Assembly (NCBI RefSeq): GCF_000746025.2
Contig: NZ_CP045798.1
Coordinates: 1,040,501-1,104,500, forward strand
Source of the DNA: Thermanaerosceptrum fracticalcis
GTDB taxonomy: Bacteria; Bacillota; Peptococcia; DRI-13
Direction of reading: 5' to 3'
DNA length: 64,000 bases
In this document: positions 59,947 to 64,000 of the stretch, piece after piece
How positions within the stretch are numbered: the stretch's first letter is position 1
Layout: each line of letters starts with the position of its first letter
Made by a program: the position numbers and the translations under genes
Notes under the pieces: generated by a model
What the model saw: only the letters and a program-made list of their open reading frames with translations
The model's database searches: none
What the model was told of the DNA's origin: nothing

Positions 59947-60144
59947 TCACAGATGCCTGTTATATTTAAACTTAGAGTTGTTCCCTGTAAGCAGTATTGG
60001 TGTAACATCAAACAAACCTCCATCGCGCTCGTAATGCTCTGTCCAGGCTTCACCACCCTTGGTCTTCAACAACCTTTTAGCCTCACTAACAGTAACCACT
60101 TCCGGCTCTTGTTCAGGTCTCTCGCGATAATATGAGATGCGCAC
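59947..60144 (-). CDS. Hypothetical phage protein
   Basis: 65 aa from GTG 60144 (AAAGGAGGGCTGAAA upstream). Content: VRISYYRERPEQEPEVVTVS, EAKRLLKTKGGEAWTEHYER, DGGLFDVTPI. Beta-alpha-beta in outline; unknown function. Confidence 0.65.
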   Translation of the reverse strand: MRISYYRERPEQEPEVVTVSEAKRLLKTKGGEAWTEHYERDGGLFDVTPILLTGNNSKFKYNRHL

Positions 60145-60211
60145 TTTCAGCCCTCCTTTCATCCAGTTTTAGCTTCGGGTTTTGGGCTATAACGCAAGGC
60201 CTTCTAAGCAA

Positions 60212-60550
60212 CTAAACTGCACTATTTTTATTCCCTGGGCTCCATCCGGGAGTAATAACTTCGTACACCTTCGTACAGTGTTGTTGTCGGGCAGGTGTTT
60301 TCTTATGTGCTTTTGTTTGCGTTCTCCCAGATGGGATGAATTGAACACCAGCATTTGCCCTCTTACACTCTATCCATTTGTCCAGTTCCTGTTCATCAAT
60401 TTTCCAACGGCCACAGATGAAATATGCTGGAAATGTCGGATCCGTGGCTATTATCTTTCTGATGCATGTGTCTCCCATATCAAGCTTTTCCCGGGCTTTT
60501 TTAAGAGAAATCATCTGGCGTCCGATGGTAGTTCTTCTATCCAGCGTCAT
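60212..60550 (-). CDS. Excisionase-like HTH DNA-binding protein
   Basis: About 112 aa from ATG 60550 (GGGGAGGGGTGAAA upstream). The core MISLKKAREKLDMGDTCIRK, then FPAYFICGRWKIDEQELDKW, is the helix-turn-helix plus wing seen in excisionase/MerR-like small DNA-binding proteins, followed by a basic tail. It may act as excisionase or early regulator. Confidence 0.7.
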   Translation of the reverse strand: MTLDRRTTIGRQMISLKKAREKLDMGDTCIRKIIATDPTFPAYFICGRWKIDEQELDKWIECKRANAGVQFIPSGRTQTKAHKKTPARQQHCTKVYEVITPGWSPGNKNSAV

Positions 60551-60671
60551 TTTCACCCCTCCCCTATCCCACTCTGGACTGAGTTGACTCTGATAACTTA
60601 ATACAGGATTTACCACCGCTCTGTCGAATTAGATAGTTGTCTAGGCTATCCGTATTGAAGGAGGTGGTATC

Positions 60672-60896
60672 TTGGAAGGCAGAACCGACATGTGTCTCAA
60701 ATGCCAGAACAAAGAGTTTTCCGATTATGCAAAGTTTTGCAAAATGTGTGGGACACCGCTATTAAACACCTGTACTGATGAAAAATGTGCCAAAGTTAAT
60801 ATTCCGGATGCATGGCACTGTGAGTATTGCGGAGCTCCTACTCTGTTTGGCTCCAATGGGTTGCTTGCAGAGTACGAAAACAGTTTTGGTGACTAA
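60672..60896 (+). CDS. Two-zinc-ribbon protein
   Basis: 74 aa; start TTG 60672 preceded by GAAGGAGGTGGTATC. CLKCQNKEFSDYAKFCKMCG and CTDEKCAKVN...WHCEYCGA make two four-Cys ribbons of the double-zinc-ribbon type. It faces a similar protein on the other strand, with overlapping stop codons. Likely a nucleic-acid or protein-binding adaptor. Confidence 0.75.
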   Translation: MEGRTDMCLKCQNKEFSDYAKFCKMCGTPLLNTCTDEKCAKVNIPDAWHCEYCGAPTLFGSNGLLAEYENSFGD

Positions 60897-61036
60897 TCGC
60901 ATTTATCTGTCGGGCAACTTCCAGGTTGCCCATTTTTCTTCCAGCACCTCGGGCATATCTCGTTTAGCTTAGTTCCGCAGTATTCACAGAAATTAGCGTC
61001 TTCCACGTTTGATAAGCCGCAGTTCTTACAAAACAT
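60893..61036 (-). CDS. Small double zinc-ribbon protein, 47 aa
   Basis: ATG 61036 after GGAGGGGGGAGGA. CKNCGLSNVEDANFCEYCGT is one ribbon, and CPRCWKKNGQPGSCPTDKC supplies more Cys pairs. The TAG overlaps the TAA of the convergent plus-strand zinc-ribbon gene by 2 nt. A new call; the very strong ribosome site supports it. Confidence 0.75.
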   Translation of the reverse strand: MFCKNCGLSNVEDANFCEYCGTKLNEICPRCWKKNGQPGSCPTDKCD

Positions 61037-61051
61037 TCCTCCCCCCTCCTT

Positions 61052-61300
61052 TCATCCCGCTTTGGCTTCGGGCAACGTTCTCGTTTCGTGAACATCGTCG
61101 TCAAAAAAAAGTTCATCTACAGTACAACTGTAGAAATTAGCTATCTTTTTCTGGACTTCTCTCCGGGGATTTCTCCTGTAACCTGCCTCAATCATTGCAT
61201 AAGAACTCAAAGGCATTTCAAGCTTTGTAGCCACTTCCGCTTGTGTAAGTCCCATTTCTTCCCTTAATTTCTTCATTTTTTTATTAGGTACAGGTTGCAA
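61052..61300 (-). CDS. Cro-like XRE-family regulator
   Basis: About 82 aa; TTG 61300 is the most likely start (GAGGTGATAAAG upstream). A longer ATG frame exists but runs into operator 1. The HTH is KMKKLREEMGLTQAEVATKL, then SSYAMIEAGYRRNP, and an acidic end (ELFFDDDVHE) follows. It diverges from the repressor gene, as Cro does, and its promoter holds an operator. Confidence 0.82.
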   Translation of the reverse strand: MQPVPNKKMKKLREEMGLTQAEVATKLEMPLSSYAMIEAGYRRNPRREVQKKIANFYSCTVDELFFDDDVHETRTLPEAKAG

Positions 61301-61319
61301 CTTTATCACCTCACTTTTC

Positions 61320-61437
61320 TCACCAAACGTGAACATTGATTAATTATAATTATACTCACGTTTAGTGAACAGTCAATAGATTTTTAGTAAAAATATTACT
61401 TATCGTGAACTTTGTTTTTATAAATCACGTATCGTGA
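61320..61437. promoter_or_regulatory. Phage operator region: four 13-bp near-palindromes
   Basis: TCACCAAACGTGA (61320-61332), TCACGTTTAGTGA (61356-61368), TTACTTATCGTGA (61396-61408) and TCACGTATCGTGA (61425-61437) share TCACgTnnvGTGA. They fill the gap between the divergent cro-like and repressor genes. Two lie on each side of the AT-rich centre, as expected for a lambda-type switch. Confidence 0.82.
61349..61376 (-). promoter_or_regulatory. Early leftward phage promoter
   Basis: On the minus strand, TTGACT (61371-61376) and TATAAT (61349-61354), 16-bp spacer. The operator 61356-61368 lies wholly within the spacer, so repressor binding would block this promoter. Confidence 0.75.
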
Positions 61438-61460
61438 TATTATTTAATAGAGGTGGTGTT

Positions 61461-61856
61461 ATGCCAAGTTTTGGTGAAAGATTATCAGAACTAAGAAAAG
61501 AAAAAGGATTATCCCAGCAAGAATTAGCTGACCTGTTTGAAGTTTCAAAAAGTGCCATAGCAATGTATGAAACAGATCGTAGAGAACCAGATAATGAAAC
61601 ATTAAAAAAGTTCGCTACTTTTTTTGACGTATCAACCGATTATCTTCTTGGCCGTACAGACGAGCGCCGGCCAGCTGAGCAAATCATAGAAGATGTTCTC
61701 CCAATCACCGACCCCCTTCTCGATGACCTGCTAAAGAAGGTCCCGGACCTAACTGATGAGGAAAAGGAATCCTTGGCCGAACACATGCAGTTTGCTCTCA
61801 AAATTATTGAGAAGGAACGCCAGAAACGGGCTCAACAGAAGAAGGATGGTGAATGA
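61461..61856 (+). CDS. Phage repressor (XRE family, ImmR/CI-like)
   Basis: About 131 aa from ATG 61461 (AGAGGTGGTGTT upstream). HTH: LRKEKGLSQQELADLFEVSK, then SAIAMYETDRREPDNETLKK. The C-terminal half is acidic and helical (LLDDLLKKVPDLTDEEKESL). It is not a LexA/CI autoprotease (no Ser-Lys peptidase domain), so induction probably goes through the ImmA-type protease encoded two genes later, as in ICEBs1 and phi105-like elements. Confidence 0.87.
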   Translation: MPSFGERLSELRKEKGLSQQELADLFEVSKSAIAMYETDRREPDNETLKKFATFFDVSTDYLLGRTDERRPAEQIIEDVLPITDPLLDDLLKKVPDLTDEEKESLAEHMQFALKIIEKERQKRAQQKKDGE

Positions 61857-62182
61857 TAATGGAAGATGTTTTAAAGCAAATCCTGGACAAGCTAAATTCG
61901 TTAGAACAAGGTCAAGAGAGATTGAGTAAAGATGTTGCATTTCTAAAACAGGATCAACAGGAAATGCGGAATGATATTACGGAACTAAAACAAGGACAAT
62001 CCAAACTAGAACAATACCTTGTACGCATCGAGCAAAACCACGGTGAAAAGCTCTCTGCCCTCTTTGACGCCAGGGAAGTACAGACCGATGTTAACGAAAA
62101 AATACTCTCTACCCTGGGCCGTATCGAAGCTAAGGTAGATGTCTTACAAATGGAGACAGCTCACATCAGAAGAATAAAATAA
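61853..62182 (+). CDS. Coiled-coil protein between repressor and ImmA
   Basis: 109 aa, coupled to the repressor by a 4-nt overlap (ATGA). It is coiled coil almost throughout, with heptad repeats (VLKQILDKLNSLEQGQERLS, ITELKQGQSKLEQYLVRIEQ), then KLSALFDAREVQTDVNEKIL and RIEAKVDVLQ...HIRRIK. The same C-terminal pattern occurs in the split gene at 22948-26385. It may bridge repressor and protease or sense a partner; function unknown. Confidence 0.78.
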   Translation: MIMEDVLKQILDKLNSLEQGQERLSKDVAFLKQDQQEMRNDITELKQGQSKLEQYLVRIEQNHGEKLSALFDAREVQTDVNEKILSTLGRIEAKVDVLQMETAHIRRIK

Positions 62183-62192
62183 GGTGGTCATC

Positions 62193-62654
62193 ATGAACAT
62201 TGCTATAAAAAAAGCCCTGGAGGTATTAGAACTCCACGGGCTTTTGGATTCTTATATAGATTTTCAACAATTATCGACCATTCTAGACAAAGAAAACATA
62301 ATATTCTATACCTTTCCTTTTCAAGGAAGGCTCAAAGAAAGGTACATAGCAACAAACGATGAGATAACTCAAATCGCTGTTAAAGAAAGTATAGATATTG
62401 CCCAAGAAAAACATATGATTGCCCATGCCCTGGGTCATCATTTCCTCCATCGGGGGAACTATGCACATATTGACGGCATCGTTCAGGACAAGCAGGAGAA
62501 TCAGGCCGAAGATTTTGCCGCAGTTCTCCTGGTGCCACCATCAATTTTAAAGAAATTTCGTCCCACCTGGTCATTTCAAATCGCTGAGGAATGCAATATA
62601 CCTTTAAGTCTGGCAGAAAGGCGGATAAGAATTCTTGAGGCAATCGGTATCTAG
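62193..62654 (+). CDS. ImmA/IrrE-type metallopeptidase (anti-repressor)
   Basis: About 153 aa from ATG 62193 (AAGGTGGTCATC upstream). The zinc motif is HMIAHALGHHFLHRGNY, followed by NQAEDFAAVLLVPP with the third ligand. It probably cleaves the XRE repressor two genes upstream to trigger induction, as shown for ImmA of ICEBs1. It lacks a DNA-binding domain, unlike the fusion at 27317-28498. Confidence 0.87.
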   Translation: MNIAIKKALEVLELHGLLDSYIDFQQLSTILDKENIIFYTFPFQGRLKERYIATNDEITQIAVKESIDIAQEKHMIAHALGHHFLHRGNYAHIDGIVQDKQENQAEDFAAVLLVPPSILKKFRPTWSFQIAEECNIPLSLAERRIRILEAIGI

Positions 62655-62784
62655 GAGGAAGATGATGGAAATATCTTTGATCCTCAGACATATTAAAATC
62701 GTTTCCGCAAACTCTTTACGATGACAATAAAATTAATATCGGCGAGAGCGTTATGGAAATTCAATAACAGGGAGGTATTAATTG

Positions 62785-63867
62785 ATGTTTGACCAGAAAC
62801 ATTATGTTCCGGTATTAAAATGGAAGAGGGGTGAACAAATAGCTCTTAAACAGCTTGACGCATCAAGCCGGGAATCCCTTACGCCTTTAATTGAATTGGT
62901 TCCTGTTCCCTACGACTATGTCAATGAAAGACCAGCGAAATCAATTGATGACCATCTTAATGGTATCGGGGAAGAGTTATTGAACGCATGGGGGGAAAAA
63001 CGCCCTGTATTCATCGATCCATATTGGATTGACCAATCTGAGAGAATGTCAAATGGACTTCATCCGTTCTACTTCATCTTGGAAGATATCCGTAGAAACA
63101 AAATGAAAGCTATACCTGTAACTGGAACCTCTCGTGACAAAGACTATCAGCAAGAAGTAATAAAAGCCCATAAAAAAGACGGTTTAGGCGTATGTTTAAG
63201 ACTTGAGGACGAAGACTTTTTAGATGTTAAAGGGGCTATAATAGATTTAATAAAACTATTGAAGGTCACACCAGCTGAGACCGATATTATCATTGATTTA
63301 AGAAGCATATCTACAAACGACGACAGCAAGAATGCAATTTTCGCACTAACTCTTCTAAAAGACTTACCGTCTATTATGGATTGGCGTACATTAACAATTT
63401 GTGCGTCAGCGTTCCCCGAAACACTATCTGAAATACCCGCTAATAGTATAGGGATAATACCAAGATCGGAATGGGGTGTTTGGAAAATACTCAAAGGTAA
63501 AGAACATTTATTCAAGAGAATGCCGACATTTGGGGATTACGCAATAGCACATCCGGAGTATGTTGATATCGACCCAAGAATAATGCGGATGAGCGGCAAT
63601 ATTAGATATACCACAGAAAACTCTTGGCTCGTAGTAAAAGGGGTACAAGTCAAAAAGAACACCTGGGATCAAATGCACGGCTTGTCAGCCCAATTAGTCA
63701 ATCACCCAAGTTTCTGCGGCAAGGGCTTTAGCTGGGGGGATGAATACGTCTTCAATTGTTCTAACAGAGACTGTTCAAGTGGAAATGCAGAAACTTGGCG
63801 ACGGGTCGGAACAAACCATCATCTAACCTACGTTACTAAACAGATCTCCAATTTTTTCTCTTCTTAA
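62785..63867 (+). CDS. Beta family protein (T4-beta-like, candidate accessory defence gene)
   Basis: About 360 aa; ATG 62785 with GGGAGG at 9 nt (a TTG lies directly before). It begins HYVPVLKWKRGEQIALKQLD, then LTPLIELVPVPYDY, which is the N-terminal signature of the phage Beta/sce7725-type family. A TIM-barrel-like alternation follows. The C-terminus has CSNRDCSSGNAETWRRVGTN. Biochemical role unknown. Location behind the immunity cassette, in the right-arm accessory zone, and a convergent partner suggest an accessory or defence function. Confidence 0.75.
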   Translation: MFDQKHYVPVLKWKRGEQIALKQLDASSRESLTPLIELVPVPYDYVNERPAKSIDDHLNGIGEELLNAWGEKRPVFIDPYWIDQSERMSNGLHPFYFILEDIRRNKMKAIPVTGTSRDKDYQQEVIKAHKKDGLGVCLRLEDEDFLDVKGAIIDLIKLLKVTPAETDIIIDLRSISTNDDSKNAIFALTLLKDLPSIMDWRTLTICASAFPETLSEIPANSIGIIPRSEWGVWKILKGKEHLFKRMPTFGDYAIAHPEYVDIDPRIMRMSGNIRYTTENSWLVVKGVQVKKNTWDQMHGLSAQLVNHPSFCGKGFSWGDEYVFNCSNRDCSSGNAETWRRVGTNHHLTYVTKQISNFFSS

Positions 63868-64000
63868 GTTGATTCCTAACATGAAACTTCAACTCCTCCA
63901 AAGGAACACAATCTACTAGTCTATTCCATATATCTCTCCTCGGTTTACTTATAAATCCCCTTTCTGCCCCATAAACCTTAAGTAATTCCAAAGCCTCATC
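63836..64000 (-). CDS. C-terminal part of an unrecognised gene (runs off right edge)
   Basis: An open frame on the minus strand enters from the right edge and ends with TAG at 63836-63838. Visible residues: DEALELLKVYGAERGFISKP, RRDIWNRLVDCVPLEELKFH, RNQLKKRKNWRSV. Helical and basic. It overlaps the end of the Beta-family gene by 32 nt in convergent orientation, so both may form one accessory cassette. Confidence 0.65.
   Translation of the reverse strand, partial: DEALELLKVYGAERGFISKPRRDIWNRLVDCVPLEELKFHVRNQLKKRKNWRSV

Larger units (their letters stand above)
27056..64000. mobile_element. Prophage, podovirus-like, integrated at tRNA-Leu (right end outside window)
   Basis: From the tRNA-Leu fragment rightwards, genes follow a phage order. 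They are a conversion pair, lysis, structural, terminase, a late activator, replication, recombination, a divergent immunity region and, on the right arm, a Beta-family gene. Early and late genes read leftward; the repressor arm reads rightward. Terminase, portal and capsid frames are intact; one DUF1064 gene has a nonsense codon. No integrase, tape measure, sheath or tail-tube gene is seen within the 37 kb shown. Confidence 0.9.

Overview
The window looks like a chromosomal segment of a spore-forming, Gram-positive Clostridia-type Firmicute, probably of the Peptococcaceae/Desulfotomaculum-like kind. The basis is strong AGGAGG-type ribosome sites, FakA/DegV, Fur, TrkAH, S-layer-homology (SLH) and copper-amine-oxidase-N surface domains, a cobalamin riboswitch operon, a selenium-type YedE/TusA pair, and a prophage carrying a Spo0E-like phosphatase. 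Species cannot be named from the sequence alone.

1-9.3 kb (nearly all minus strand): the 5' part of an unrecognised gene, degV (FakB-like) and fakA (fatty-acid kinase), a lone plus-strand gene of unknown function, fur, trkH-trkA (K+ uptake), a GIY-YIG protein and a beta-CASP metallo-hydrolase. 9.4-11.7 kb: a small unit of a DUF5317 membrane protein, a previously unlisted 25-codon micro-ORF with a consensus ribosome site, a hairpin, and an HD-GYP membrane protein.

11.97-21.2 kb (minus): the most interesting host locus. A promoter and cobalamin riboswitch with its own terminator lead into an operon. It encodes an 865-aa exported protein with the domain plan of animal intrinsic factor/transcobalamin (alpha/alpha barrel plus DUF4430, the transcobalamin C-terminal-like domain) on a cell-surface stalk. 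A DUF4430 lipoprotein, EcfT, a double-ABC EcfA, an SLH-anchored barrel protein and an ECF S component follow. Together they read as a surface capture and ECF import system for corrinoids. 21.5-22.9 kb: yedE and a TusA-like gene.

22.9-26.4 kb: a 3,249-bp Tn7/Tn5053-like element (DDE transposase, ExeA/TniB-type ATPase, DUF6431, DUF5348) with a 6-bp target duplication. It is inserted in a small coiled-coil gene whose reading frame is restored when the element is removed on paper. 27.06 kb: the 3' end of a tRNA-Leu(CAG), which marks the left attachment site of a prophage.

27.06 kb to beyond 64 kb: a prophage with a possible lysogenic-conversion pair (HTH-ImmA/IrrE plus partner), lysis genes, a late structural module with no visible tail tube, sheath or tape-measure gene (podovirus-like), a secreted trypsin-like protease with its own terminator inside that module, terminase, a late activator, replication genes (MazG-like, SSB, DnaB, initiator with iteron-like repeats), a Spo0E-like gene, Gam-like recombination genes, a divergent control region with four 13-bp operators, a repressor/coiled-coil/ImmA cassette, and a Beta-family protein overlapping a convergent partial gene. 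No integrase is visible. From the att geometry it and the intact tRNA-Leu should lie to the right of the window.
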